A DNA stretch of 64,000 nucleotides from Girardinichthys multiradiatus (taxonomy: Eukaryota > Chordata > Actinopteri > Cyprinodontiformes > Goodeidae): the NCBI RefSeq assembly GCF_021462225.1, contig NC_061812.1, forward strand, positions 44,497,363-44,561,362, read 5' to 3'. Of the stretch, positions 12,250-24,056 are shown one piece after another. The stretch's first letter is position 1, and each line of letters begins with the position of its first letter. Position numbers and translations under genes: made by a program. Below the pieces are notes generated by a model that was given only the letters and a program-made list of their open reading frames with translations, had not been told where the DNA came from and ran no database searches.

Positions 12250-12775
12250 ATCCTCAGAGGCAGAAGCTGAGGCGTCAGCCGGACCCTCAGTGGCATGAGC
12301 TGAGGCGTCAGCCGGACCCTCAGTGGCGTGAGCAGAGGCTGAGGCGTCGCCGAGACCCTCAGTGGCATGAGCAGAAGCAGAGGCGTCGGCCGGACCCTCA
12401 GTGGCGTGAGCAGAAGCAGAGGCGTCGGCCGGACCCTCAGTGGCGTGAGCAGAAGCAGAGGCGTCGGCCGGACCCTCAGTGGCGTGAGCAGAAGCAGAGG
12501 CTGAGGCCGGACCCTCAGTGGCGTGAGCAGAAGCAGAGGCGTCGGCCGGACCCTCAATGGCGTGAGCAGGAGCTGAGGCGTCGGCCTGACCCTCAGTGAC
12601 GTGAGCAGGAGCTGAGGCGTTGGCCTGACCCTCAGTGACGTGAGCAGGAGCTGAGGCATCGGCCTGACCCTCAGTGACGTGAGCAGGAGCTGAGGCGTCG
12701 GCCTGACCCTCAGTGACGTGAGCAGGAGCTGAGGTGTCGCCCGGACCCTCAGTGACGTGAGCAGAGGCTGAAGCA
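12250..12775. repeat. Tandem repeat, 39-bp unit, about 13 copies
   Basis: Units of the type gcgtgagcagaagcagaggc...ccctcagtg recur with substitutions; the right half uses a second subtype (gtgagcaggagctgaggcg). 39 bp equals 13 codons. A shorter relative appears at 27,763-27,815, on the far side of the nested insertion. Confidence 0.9.
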
Positions 12776-13125
12776 GAGCCTGGCGAACCCTCATCTCTGG
12801 GTTCAAAGGCAAGAACGAGGACAAAACGTTCCTTAAATCCCTCAGGAACAGGGTCCAGCGGCGCTTCCTCCTCACTGTAATAAACAATTATGGGTTTTTG
12901 TCAGCTGAGCTTATTTAATCAAGTTGTCTGTACACATTACTTCATTGAACTGATTAAAATCTGTTATAAGAACGTCAACTTAAAAAGAGAGAAAGAAACT
13001 ACAAATAATCCATTCTGCACACTTATGAAAAGTAGTTCCAGCTGTGATCCACTGAACACGTATGCGCCACTACGTAACGTCAACGGTCACATGGTACACT
13101 CGTCAGAAAATTTTCTGAATGATTC

Positions 13126-13166
13126 GCCGCCATCTTCTTTCTCGCTGGGTCTCTCATCCTTCCAGA
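13126..13166 (+). promoter_or_regulatory. Putative YY1-type promoter and 5' noncoding exon of the CACTA-like element
   Basis: The motif gccgccatctt is a YY1-like site typical of TATA-less vertebrate start sites. It is followed within 30 bp by a good splice donor (aga|gtaagtag at 13,167). A CRE-like taacgtcaa lies upstream near 13,075. Splicing to the acceptor at about 21,100 (gtctcttttag) would place the nested transposon 13,915-20,525 in this first intron. This is inference from motifs only. Confidence 0.35.
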
Positions 13167-13914
13167 GTAAGTAGACTTTAATTCAATACTTTGTAGGATT
13201 TATTTGAGAACACTGTTTGATTTAACTATGTTTTTGTTTTAAACAGTCGTCTAATGTTTTTAATTCCGTATTTCATACTATATTTATGTTTAATTTTTAA
13301 GGGAACTAGCTAGCTAGGGCACCTTTCCAAAAAAAAAAAAAAAAAAAACGTAGGTAATTTTTTACCTGGACATCTAATAAGTGTTTTAAAATATTAAAAT
13401 GTAATTTTCCCGTGGTAACCCCTCCTATCCCGCTCGCTTTTTGTCCGTTTCCCGCTCCCCCTTTGCTCTGTTGTCGGCTAGCTGCACTGCCTGCCTTCGA
13501 CAGACAGAAAAGAACTTGGACACAAGAGGGATATAGAGAATATAAACTGTAAAGGTACGAATATAATTGAAATCAGATAAAACTACAATATAAATGTATT
13601 TTAGACCCACTGATGACATAAAGACGGTTTAAATTCTAAAATAAATAAAATGCTCAGATTATGGGCGTTGCAGCTGTAAGCAATGTGAGATGGTTCAACA
13701 CCGTCACTTTTTCCAGTTTTCCTCAAATGCTTTGTGGTGTTATATTTGCGCCACCAACGTGAGCGCATATATCTATGTCAACAAACACAAATTTGTGGTG
13801 TGTGTGTTTAAATCTCACACACCCTCAACTCTGATAAACTGTTGCTCTGAATGCACTGTGATGTGCTCGGCTCTTTCGAGCTCGCACACAGACTGGCGCG
13901 TGCCCGGTTCTGAT

Positions 13915-14670
13915 AGCTGCGTGAAGCTGACACCCCACCCACTTGAAAAATTCCAGCAAATAGACAGAATGGTTAGTGCTTCGTTTGTGCAGGTTTGTGC
14001 CGTTAAAATTTTTGTTTGTGCTGTTTTGGTTTCTGAGATATTAAAGATTATTTTTTAGGTCATCCAGAGGTCACCATCCCCCCATTTTACTCCGAATTGA
14101 ACCGGAGTGGGCTCATTTTTTAGTGCTTCGTTTGTGCAGGTTTGTGCCGTTAAAATTTTTGTTTGTGCTGTTTTAATATCTGAGATATTATAAGGTTTAA
14201 TTTCGGCCGATGACGTCACCATCCCCCCATTTTACTCCGAATTCAACCGGAGTGGGCTCATTTTTTAGTGCTTCGTTTGTGCAGGTTTGTGCCGTTAAAA
14301 TTTTCGTTTGTGCTGTTTTAATTTCTGAGATATTATAAGGTTTAATTTCGGCCGATGACGTCACCATCCCCCCATTTTACTCCGAATTGAACCGGAGTGG
14401 GCTCATTTTTTAGTGCTTCGTTTGTGCAGGTTTGTGCCGTTAAAATTTTTGTTTGTGCTGTTTTGGTTTATGAGATATTAAAGAATATATTTTTTTAGGT
14501 CATCCAGAGGTCACCATCCCCCCATTTTGCTCCAAATTGAACCGGAGTGGTCTACCTTTTTAATGCTGTTTGTGCCGCTTTTATGTACAAGCTATATCAT
14601 TTTCTTTCAGGTGATCACTGACGACTTAAATCGATGACGTCTATGGCCTGCGCTGAACATCATCACCACA
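13915..14670. repeat. Left terminal inverted repeat with four tandem ~145-bp units
   Basis: Units start with agtgcttcgtttgtgcagg at 13,975, 14,122, 14,267 and 14,412, followed by a degenerate unit. Each has a ccggagtgggctc box and a variable box. In units 2 and 3 that box contains the palindromic CRE motif tgacgtca (14,211-14,218; 14,356-14,363); in units 1 and 4 it is replaced by catccagagg. The arrangement resembles subterminal transposase-binding arrays. Confidence 0.9.
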
Positions 14671-15239
14671 AAGCAAGCAGTTATTCATTTCGTGTTTTTC
14701 TTTCATCATGCAAGTTAAATTGTGTTTTCATCTGATGTTGTAAAATGTATGCCTTGTTATATTGTTTTGCACTTTATTCCTTAATAAAGATTATGAAACT
14801 TTTTTGGTCTCAAAGAAATTTGCTTTAAATATGTCTACTAAGTCACCAATACATTTAGCTTTCTACACAGTAATTCAATATTATCCTCTCACAAATGGGG
14901 AAAAAACCACCAGCTGCAGCCTACACATTCCTTGCCCAAAACCTGACATGGTCTGCCACTGCTATGATGTAATGTTTATAATTTCATTAACTGTTCTGTT
15001 ATAACAGTATTTTTTAAAGGTGGTTTTAATAATCTAATTCAGCTTGTGTACGCTGGTCAAAAGCGGAAGTGCGAGTAGGTCATTGGCTCAAAGTTCATAA
15101 CCAAGTAATTTACTTTTTGTTCAAATAAAATTTTAAAATGCGTCAAGCATTAATTTCTAATTTCTGACATTAAATGTAAGAATTTTTAAAAGCGCTTGGC
15201 AACTTTGATATACTAAGTTCTCACGCAATGTCATAGGGA

Positions 15240-15749
15240 TTGGCTCCACCCACGTACTGACCCCCACCACTGACCTTGTTTTGGCCGTAATTTAAACGTT
15301 TTACTACTTGTACAAGGTAAGTAAGCTAATAATGTTTAGGTTTTAGATAAAACACTGTTTTTTAAAAGTCCAGACTTTTAAAAAATGTTGAAACAAAGAT
15401 TCGGCAAGGTTTCATTTTGCAGCTATTCCATTTATTTTCAGTCATCGATGTTTAGCTACATCAGTAGACTCCACAGAACTAAGACACATTTTTTAAGTTG
15501 AACAGATACTTCAATTGAAAATTCACAAGACAAGTAGTAGTAAAAAATTCAACATTTAAAATAAAATAAAAACATACTATAATTACAACACAGCATAAAT
15601 GGCTTACAGATTTGAGAGAACAATTTAAACTGAGTTTTTGAGTTGTGATAGAATGCTGAAATATCAATGTTTTGTGGCTTTGGGAGATTATATAGGCCAG
15701 AATAATATTTTGATTAATGCTAATCAAAGCCTTTTCGTTCTTTAACTAG
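15240..15749 (+). promoter_or_regulatory. Putative promoter, 5' exon and intron of the transposase-USP gene
   Basis: A CCAAT-type attggct lies near 15,240. A strong donor (caag|gtaagtaag at 15,317) and a good acceptor (ttctttaactag ending 15,749) bracket a 433-bp AT-rich intron. The acceptor is followed immediately by the ATG at 15,750, which supports that start codon. Motif-based inference. Confidence 0.5.
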
Positions 15750-18700
15750 ATGCCTCGACAGCCATCAATAGACAGGGATTCCCTTATTGCAGTTCTCTGC
15801 AGTTCAAAAGAAGCTATCCTTCTAAATGGCAAAATAGCCACTCCAGCTGCCACTATTTGGACAGTATTAAGTCAGCAGCTGGAAAACAAGATGTCTCCAA
15901 AAGCCCTGTACACTTTTGTAAGATCTAACAGACACAACATCTGGTCATGTTTGGAGATCAGTGAGCAGGAAAGTGATCGTGAGAGCAGTGTGGACACAGA
16001 GTTTGACTCTGGCTCCATTTCTCCTGGACAAGACGACTGCTCAGGTTTTCAGCTTGAAGTTCCTTTTGAGGAATGGATCAAATTTGTACCTGAGAAAGTG
16101 GAATATAATGACAAGTTTTCATCATCTGGCAAAAGGGAATACATGATTTTGAAGCCTGGCACTTGGAGTCATGTAATTAACCATCTGATTTGGAAAAAGA
16201 TCAAAAGCACATGTACATTTGTGTTCCAGAGAGCAAAAGTTTATCCAACTGTCACAAACAAATATATAGATATCAAAGGCTTCTGTAAAGAGTGTCAAGG
16301 CCATATTAAAATGACTTGTGCTAGAGAGCCAACGGTAAACAGCCAAATGCTGCTTCAGTGCTCCATCGAAGACATTGATATCTCCCTGCACACTGGGCAA
16401 TTCAAGAGGTTCATGTCTGGAAATCTTCATGCACAGATTTCAAAAGAGCTGTGTGAGGGCAGGATGGAGCCGGCTGTATGGAGGTCAGCGAAGGCATCAG
16501 ATTTGATGGATATTGGAGATGCTGAGCCAAGTCACCTTCCAAATTTGGCCACCCTACGAAAAGCTAAGCAGGAGAGAAGAGATTTGGAATTAGGTGACAA
16601 AGATCCCATTTTGTCTTTGCAGTTATTAAAATATAGCACACCTCACAGTGGTAGTATAAGAGACATTGGTCTAGACAAGTTCTTCTGCCACTATTGGAGT
16701 CAAACACAGCTACATGTGTATAAGGCATTGTCCAAAAAATGCCCCTCAGTAGTTTGCTTTGACGCAACTGGCTCAGTTGTGAGAAGACTGGTGAGACCAA
16801 ATGGTACATCTGGCCACATCTTCTTATATCAAGGCGTTCTGACAGGGGACAACTGCTCAGTCCCAGTTGTGCAAATGCTGTCAGAGAGACACGACATTAA
16901 TGCAATTGCAACATGGCTGACAGAATGGCTTCGTACAGGTGCTGCTATACCAAAGGAAGCCTGAGTGACTTTTCTCTGGGTATTCTTGGTGCTCTGGTGA
17001 AGGCCTTCACTCCTTACCCCGATCGGAAGACATACATTAACGAATGCTTCCGTTTGCTACTTGGGAACCAGTCTGCAAAACTTCCTCCTTGTTTTATCAG
17101 GGTTGATGTGGCACACTGCATAAAGATGATCTGTCAGTGGGACTGCCTGAAAAACAAGTCACACCGTGTCAAAGATTTCTTTGTCAGGGCAATAGCAAAG
17201 CTTCTTCAATCACAGTGCTTGGACCATGCAAAACAGCTAATACATGCCATCACTGTTGTGGCCCTCAGTGAGGCAGAGGGTGATGATAGTTCTGGAGTCC
17301 CTCTCGAATCAGAGATGTGCAAAAAATATCTAAAAACCCAGATCACAGAAGACTCCATCATCATTCCAGCTGAAGATCCAAATGAAATGCATCAAGTGGA
17401 TTATTTTGACGAGATCCAGACTGACCTACGCGGCTGGGTATCAAACATATGCGAGGAGAGCAGGTCACTCGCTGCAGCCAATGGGGATAGGGACAACATC
17501 CATTTCCTCCCAGATATTGTTCCACACATAATAAGACTAGCAAGTTACTTACCACTTTGGACAGGAGTAATGGTCCCCCTCTTCAAAAGCACCAACCTCA
17601 CAGCAAGCTCAGCCACTGTTGAAGCAGAATTCAAAAATGTAAAGCATGGCCTTTTTAAACACGAGAACTTACCCATTCGAGTTGATCGTTTTATTTCTCG
17701 TCATCTTTCCTTTATAGAAGGAAATATGCGGATTTGTTCTGCAAAAGCGAAAAATGATGAGGAAACATCTGGATTAGCAAAAGTTTCCGAAACAAACTCT
17801 GTATCCATGACTACCCACAGTGCTGAAGCCAAGACAAGAATGGATTCTCACCAATCTGTAGAATCCGATGAAACCACAAACATTCCTCCAACAGATGAAG
17901 ACGTGGTTGAAAACTGGAGGGGACTAATTCTTCCACCCAAAAAAAGGAAGAGAACTTCTTATCTCACTTCCTGCACAGAATGGCTCCATGCAGATCCATC
18001 TTTTGGGGCAAAAAGAGTGAAAGTGGGACTATTAAAAAATGGAAATCTGCATCAACCGATTAGAGTTGGGAAATCAACAATCTCTGTTCTGAACACATGT
18101 GCATTTGATGCGTTTTGTCAGTGCTTATGCTGTGCTTTCTGTGACAGCTCAGCATTTCAAAATGTTGTCAGGAACAACAGTGACAACCCCATCTTGCTGC
18201 TGGTAAAAGCCATTGCAACAGATGGTGTGACCCCAAAGATCTATTCACAGAGGGCAGAGCTGCTTAGTGCAATGTTTGAAAAAATCCAGTTGAGGTCTGG
18301 TGCCCATCAAATCGATGCCCAGTGCAATATCTCCACGGTCATTGGAAAAACAATGAGAAATATATCCAGCGTTTACATCTCAAAACACTGCTCTTCACAG
18401 TTATGCCAGCTAAACAAAGGAACAACAAGGGAAGTACCATTTGTTTCTCCTGACATTTCTGTGCTGATGGACTGTGGCATGGCTCAGCTTGACATTTCAG
18501 TGGAAAATGGACTCTTCCTTCCGGAGTCTCCCTGCCTTCGCCCACTACCGAAGGAATCAGAATGTCCACTTGAATTCAAAACAGGAGCCAGCACCTCAGG
18601 AAAAATGCTCTGTGCTGGAACTGTTACTCACAGCTACAGCATTGGAGAAATAACATGGATTGACACTGACCTTGCAAACACAACTCAGTTTCCTTTGAGT

Positions 18701-18922
18701 GAATTTCCCCCCACTGTTGCTCTCCAAGGAAATACATTCTCTTTGAGAGGAGTCATCGCTTTCAAGGGAAGCTTGACTAAAGATGGTCTGGGACATTACA
18801 TTGCATACTGCCGAAGAGCTCCATGTGTGTGGGAGCTTTATGATGACCTGGCAAATATAGTGAAGACTGTGTCTGAAAAGAAGACAATACAACCACATGC
18901 AGTGTTATACACAGCAGACTGA
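15750..18922 (+). pseudogene. MULE-like DDE transposase fused to a USP-like cysteine protease, one frameshift
   Basis: The ATG follows a splice acceptor directly. Codons 1-404 hold a basic N-terminal part, a Cys-rich motif (FCKECQGHIKMTC, near residue 175) and the first catalytic Asp in VVCFDATGSVVRRL (D338). A deletion of one base near 16,962 then shifts the frame; downstream the second frame continues with SDFSLGILGAL (second Asp) and ATVEAEFKNVKHG (Glu), consistent with an RNase H-fold transposase. About 440 codons further on comes a ubiquitin-specific-protease-like module: VLNTCAFDAFCQC (Cys at 18,098), GHYIAYCRR (His at 18,794) and VWELYDDL (Asp), the Cys-His-Asp order of USP enzymes, with C-terminus at 18,922. 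The fused length would be about 1,057 residues. The DDE part should act on the inverted-repeat arrays; the protease part may strip ubiquitin or a similar modifier from transposase or host proteins, which is speculation. The frameshift may be real or a sequence error. Confidence 0.7.
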
Positions 18923-19770
18923 ATGCTGTGAATCAACACATTTTGGGGGAACATTTCTGAGAAGCCCAGATCAAAAGGCAAATACATTTTGCCATGGTTT
19001 GATATTCCTGACCAGAAATAGGTTCTATTTTAATGTTCTTTGTTACAAGTTCTTAGATGGTTAAGTATGCCATATGTTGCCTGTGGTGATTTATAACATA
19101 AAGTTAATTTTCCAAATCAGAAGTGTTTATTCTTCTTTGAAAGTATAATGTAGATTACATTTTCAAACAGTAACTTGGTTATGCGTGATCTCAGAAGTCA
19201 TGGTTACCTCTCTCAATTAATTAGAATAGAAAACCTTTATTGTTCCAAAATAGGAACATTTGAGTGTGTCAGCACCAAACCATAAGGCAATGAAAGTACA
19301 CAAGTTCATATTTATCTAAAAAAGTAGAAAACTTACCCAAACTAAAAGCTATAAGAAACAAAGTGCAAAAAACAATCACAAAAAGGCTGAAAGGGATTTA
19401 CAATAAAAGAGAGGAAAAATACAATACTGTGCAGTTATCAGTAAGGTATAGGTTATATATATTAAATTAGGCGTGCAGAACAATCAGGTGACAGTGGTGA
19501 CAGCATTTATGTAAACACTTGATCAGATAAAAACTTGATCAGATAAAAACTTCAATATTGGCATGAAAGTAGAAAACCTATTGTTTGTTGGAAGCAGTGA
19601 TGGTTAGTCTATAAAGTCTAACAGCAGCTCTGATCTGCAAAAAAGTACTTTTGTCCACTTAAGGTAAAGCTTCACTTAGGCTAAAGTACCTCTCCATGTC
19701 TTTACTAGCTTCATGTATGGGATGGGAAATACTGTCCAACTATGAATATATTGGTCATGTGCCCACCTCA
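18923..19770. other. Noncoding 3' segment of the nested transposon
   Basis: AT-rich, no domain-bearing frame. A 17-bp tandem duplication (acttgatcagataaaa) occurs near 19,520-19,555. It presumably contains the gene's 3' UTR. Confidence 0.5.
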
Positions 19771-20525
19771 TGGTGGTGATGATGTTCAGCGCAGGCCATA
19801 GACGTCATCGATTTAAGTCGTCAGTGATCGCCTGAAAGAAAATTATATAGCTTGTACATAAAAGCGGCACAAACAGCATTAAAAAGGTAGACCACTCCGG
19901 TTCAATTTGGAGCAAAATGGGGGGATGGTGACCTCTGGATGACCTAAAAAAATATATTCTTTAATATCTCATAAACCAAAACAGCACAAACACAAATTTT
20001 AACGGCACAAACCTGCACAAATGAAGCACTAAAAAATGAGCCCACTCCGGTTGAATTCGGAGTAAAATGGGAGGATGGTGACGTCATCGGCCGAAATTAA
20101 ACCTTATAATATCTCATAAACCAAAACAGCACAAACAAAAATTTTAACGGCACAAACCTGCACAAATGAAGCACTAAAAAATGAGCCCACTCCGGTTGAA
20201 TTCGGAGTAAAATGGGAGGATGGTGACGTCATCGGCCGAAATTAAACCTTATAATATCTCAGATATTAAAACAGCACAAACGAAAATTTTAACGGCACAA
20301 ACCTGCACAAACGAAGCACTAAAAAATGAGCCCACTCCGGTTCAATTCGGAGTAAAATGGGGGGATGGTGACGTAATCGGCCGAAATTAAACCTTATAAT
20401 ATCTCAGAAATTAAAACAGCACAAACGAAAATTTTAACGGCACAAACCTGCACAAACGAAGCACTAACCATTCTGTCTATTTGCTGGAATTTTTCAAGTG
20501 GGTGGGGTGTCAGCTTCACGCAGCT
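19771..20525. repeat. Right terminal inverted repeat with tandem ~145-bp units
   Basis: Complement of the left array. The CRE motif tgacgtca is present at 20,079-20,086 and 20,224-20,231, and mutated to tgacgtaa at 20,369-20,376. The outermost unit is of the CRE type here but of the catccagagg type on the left, so the two arrays are not simple mirror images. Confidence 0.9.
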
Positions 20526-20534
20526 TTGTGCTGC

Positions 20535-20590
20535 ACAGGGGTGAAAGTGAGCCGATACGGTCCGGTACTGCGCCGGCACGAAGTATCGAG
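20535..20590. mobile_element. Possible hAT terminal fragment
   Basis: Sequence caggggtgaaagtgagccg followed by tacggtccggtactgcgcc resembles hAT-type ends seen in fish. No partner end was found. It lies just outside the right inverted repeat of the nested transposon. Confidence 0.25.
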
Positions 20591-21015
20591 AAGAGGGAAG
20601 AACGGCTGTCTGCTATGAAGCCGTCATCCAGAACCAGTTACGCTGCAAAAAATTCACGAGCAAACAAAGAAGATCACATCCGCTATCAATGGGCAGTCTA
20701 AAACATGACTTTCTCTGTTTATAAATATAACTATTTTCCCCTCATTCCAAATTGTTTCTGAACTGTTCTGCTATGCTGGAGCCTCAATGCTCTTGCTTTG
20801 CCTCCTCCCTCGGGAGCTCCAGGCTTTTGTTAACGGTCAGCCTTTAAAACGAGCACCGCTACGTTTAATGTATGTCTGCTCGCTGCTAAATACCCCAGTT
20901 AAAAGCAAAGGGAGAGTAACTCGTGTTACGTGTCATGTTATTTTGCTGAATTACAACAACACGGTACAGCTCGAAAACACCGCTTACGACCAGATTTCAC
21001 ATACGATACACAAGA

Positions 21016-21058
21016 GCGCATGCGCGCTTACCCCCAAAACAGAGCGGTTGCCAAGGAG
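21016..21058 (+). promoter_or_regulatory. NRF1-like and X-box-like sites upstream of the CACTA transposase
   Basis: The palindrome gcgcatgcgcgc matches the NRF1 consensus, and ggttgccaaggaga resembles half of an RFX X-box. They lie about 90-130 bp upstream of the transposase ATG at 21,145 and may form an alternative promoter. Confidence 0.4.
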
Positions 21059-21144
21059 ATCGGTGCGTTCAATTCAATTTTATTATTTTGTCTCTTTTAG
21101 GTTGCACCACTCTGCTTTGCTGTGTCTGGTGTGTAACTCTTCAA

Positions 21145-23775
21145 TGAGATGGTACTGCAAGTGCTGTAGTTTCTCCTCACCAAAACAGCACACACTAATC
21201 ACCCATTACAAACTGAAGCATTGTAATCAGGCAAGAAATTGTTCTCTTCCCTGTGTGTGTTCCTTCAGGACTGAATATTCCCTTAGAAAACATCTAGCTA
21301 AAGATCACAAACATTCTTGTTCAAAGCGGACAACTTCAAAGTTGAATTGTGAACTGTGAAGTTTTTCAGAGACGTGCACAGATGCAGAATATTTTGCACA
21401 TCTAAAACGTCACATAAACAACAGAGAAACTGTAAAATGTCCTTATTTAGGGTGCAATTTCCAGTCCAATGTGTACAGTACTTTTTATGCACATAAATGT
21501 AGGAAGCATCAATTGTGTTCTTCTGAAACGTTTCGTTCTAACTTGCATGAGAGTTGCGCTTTGGTAAATGTGAGCTCTGAAAATACTGAATTACAGATAG
21601 AGAATTATCATCCTGCATTGACAACTGACGATCTAGTAGATGATCAGGATCTCGGTGATTTGCTTGAACACCAATTTGCCTCCCTCTTACTGCGCATGCA
21701 AACAATTTTACATGTCTCTAAGGCAACTACCCAGGAAATAATAAATGAGCTAACTAATATAAATCTAATTTTAGAGGAGTTCACACCTAAACTTGTTGAT
21801 GTATTGATCAAACATAACTGTGAAGTCAATAGTTCAGTCACTGCAGCCATAACAGAGATTTTTAAAAAAGCTAACCCTTTAAGCTGCCTGTCAGGGGATG
21901 GTCCTTTTGGCTCCGATTACAAAAGAACAGCATACTACAAGAATCATTTTAAAGTAATTGAGCCAATTGAATATATTTTAGATGCACATTTGCACTGTAA
22001 ATGTGTTTATGTTCCAATTTTAAAAGTTTTGACTGAGTTATTAAATCGTAATGATGTGTTAGATAAAGTTATTGAAGCTGAACACAGAGGAACTAAGGGG
22101 TGCTGCCAGTATAAAACATACAGAGATAGTTCATATTGCAAAAACAATGCTTTTTTTATATCAGAAGATCTATGAATTGCTCTGGGGCTTTATGTAGATG
22201 ATTTTGAAATCTGTAACCCATTGGGAACATCAAAACAAATTCATAAAATCTGTGTAGTCTACTGGGTCTTATCAAATTTGACTTTGTGTTGCAGGTCATC
22301 TGTGCAGTCAATCTATCTTGCTTGTCTATATCACAGTAGTGATGTTAAAAAATATGGATATGGTGTGATTCTTCAACCACTGATTAAAGACCTGCAAGTA
22401 CTTGAGCAACAAGGTGTGTATATTCAAAAACTGGGAACAACCGTAAGCGGTACTGTGCTTTATATTTCAGCAGACAACTTGGGGGCTCACTCTTTAGCTG
22501 GATTTCAAGAAAGTTTTAATGTTGACAAATTTTGCAGGTTTTGTTTAGCCAGTCGGCAAGATATTGACACATTTGAGGTCAAGGACAATGTGTTCCCACT
22601 CCGCACAGTTGAATCCCACAAAAGTGATCTACAGAAGTTGAAAAATCATCAATTACATGTAGTTGATGGAGTAAAGAGTGACTGTGTTCTCAACTGCCTT
22701 TTGTACTTCCACTCAATCCAAGGGTTTCCTCCTGATTTTATGCATGATGTTTTTGAAAGTATTGTTCCAAAAGAATTAAGTTTATGTCTTAAAAATCTTA
22801 TATCGAAGCAGTACTTTACATTAGATCAGTTGAATTTCATCATTGAATCTTTCCCTTTCAAGTTTACAGATAAAATAAATAGACCAAAATCAATTTCACA
22901 ATCCTTTGCTCAGAAAGCTACCATCAGTGGAAACTGTCATGAAAATTGGACCCTTTTGCAACTGCTTCCATTAATGATTTGTCATTTTATACCTGAAAAT
23001 GACAAAACCTGGCAAATTCTACTGGATTTGAAATAGTTGAACTTTTGGCTAGCAGTCATTTTTCAGAACAGTCATTGTCATACCTGGGGTGTAAAATTTC
23101 AGATCACAGGTATCTGTTGAAAGAGATATTTCCAGATTTTCACCTCTTGCCAAAACACCATTATTTAGAACATTATCCTGACCTTATTCGAAGATTTGGG
23201 CCTGTGGTTGATTTTTGGACAATATGGTTTGAAGCAAAACATAGCTTTTTTAAAAGGGTTGCCATAACTGTCACAATTTTTAAAACATTTTGCTCACTTT
23301 GGCAGCAAAACAACAACTCACTTTAGCCTACTATCTAAACCTGCCAGGTCTGTTTAAACCTGATCTGGAAATTCAACATTGCTCTGTTGAGTCCCCTAAA
23401 ACGCTTGAGGAGAATATGAAACAGGCCATATTTTGGAAGTATGGAAATATTACTCTTGTCTCTCTAGCAACTCACGCTTCTCTGAAAGGCACAAAATATT
23501 CTGAGGGTATGTTTTTGTCCAAGGGGCACACTAGTGGTTTACCAGACTTTGGGAAGTTGTTAAAAATAACAGTAGTAGATGGGAAAGTATCATTCATCGT
23601 TGCACCATATAATGTTTGGTACTTGGAGCACCTGCGGAGTTATGAGCTTGTGAAAAAGCAACCTTCTGCACTTGTGATTGTTGAACCAGATGAATTAAAT
23701 GGATATCAACTTTTGTATCCATACATAAGAGCAGGGAAACTGATTGTGACACCAAAGGCCTTCCTACTTCATTAA
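21145..23775 (+). pseudogene. C2H2-finger, TNP2/CACTA-like transposase (decayed)
   Basis: The start MRWYCKCCSF opens a row of C2H2-like fingers (CKCCSF...H; CVCSFRTEYSLRKHLAKDH; CPYLGCNFQS...H). A long middle part with LSGDGPFGSDYKR and AADNLGAHSLAGFQE-like text follows, then GFPPDFMHDVFESIVPKEL, HENWTLLQLLPLM and FHLLPKHHYLEHYPDLIRRF, ending AGKLIVTPKAFLLH. It belongs to a multicopy family of fish proteins that I associate with EnSpm/CACTA elements; the PDFMHDVFE stretch resembles the LDVMH region of plant TNP2 transposases. Four lesions are visible: TGA at 21,357 (expected Cys), TGA at about 22,173, a frame change near 23,032 (about 4 bases lost) and another near 23,285 (1 base). It is therefore non-functional. 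The SAMD3-like gene follows 280 bp downstream on the same strand. Confidence 0.75.
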
Positions 23776-24056
23776 GGTAGAATGTAACTGCTTTGGTTGT
23801 TTAGTTTGTGCAAGTCAGTGTTGCATGGCTGTGTTGCTTCCTTGTGTTGTCAGCTTCTCATTTGTAGGTTCTTGTCGTTGTGCTTCTGGCGTCATTATAT
23901 TTGTGGCCTTTTCATTTAAAAAATGTTTTGCTTTCACAAAATACTTAAAAAATAATTACAACCTGCCTACATTTTGGAAAACAAAAGCTAATTAATTGTC
24001 TCCTAATTTTGGCCCTTTTTCATAATTCACAGAAAGCAATTGTCAATCCAACAAAG

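Larger units (their letters stand above)
11940..12874 (-). other. Open, repeat-rich minus frame inside the LTR-family element (left half)
   Basis: One minus frame has no stop from 12,874 down to the promoter-like LTR end. It contains EEEAPLDPVPEGFKE, then a 13-residue repeat (SAPAHVTEGQADA type), then a 14-residue repeat around GRPPGRPPELC. The right half (27,617-28,397) continues in the same style with another EEEAPLDPVPEGFKE copy and 9-residue QPDSRPDTP repeats. I recall similar proline-rich repeats near the 3' end of fish gypsy elements, but not firmly. No ATG opens this frame, and all three frames of a 39-bp repeat tend to stay open, so coding status is unproven. Confidence 0.4.
13915..20525 (+). 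mobile_element. 6.6-kb DNA transposon with 755-bp inverted-repeat arrays and a transposase-USP gene
   Basis: Near-identical inverted repeats occupy 13,915-14,670 and 19,771-20,525. Their outer tips read agctgcgtgaagctgacacc and its complement; sequence identity stops abruptly at both tips. One gene (15,750-18,922) fills the interior, with its own upstream exon. Long inverted repeats and the DDE motifs point to a MULE-like element. A target duplication was looked for (8-10 bp expected) but the flanks ggttctgat and ttgtgctgc do not match, so one edge may have been altered after insertion. It lies inside the CACTA-like element and, with only one visible coding defect, looks younger. Confidence 0.75.

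Noticed and set aside
11955..12887. 310-codon minus frame with LLLTPLRVRPTP repeats
   Set aside because: A side frame of the 39-bp array; the frame with HVTEGQADASAP continues through more of the element and on both sides of the insertion.
13906..20534. 8-10-bp target duplication for the MULE-USP element
   Set aside because: The flanks ggttctgat and ttgtgctgc do not match; no direct repeat was found near either tip.
20787..21144. Upstream extension of the C2H2 transposase frame
   Set aside because: The part before MRWYCK covers promoter-like motifs and a splice-acceptor-like tract; family similarity begins at the ATG at 21,145.
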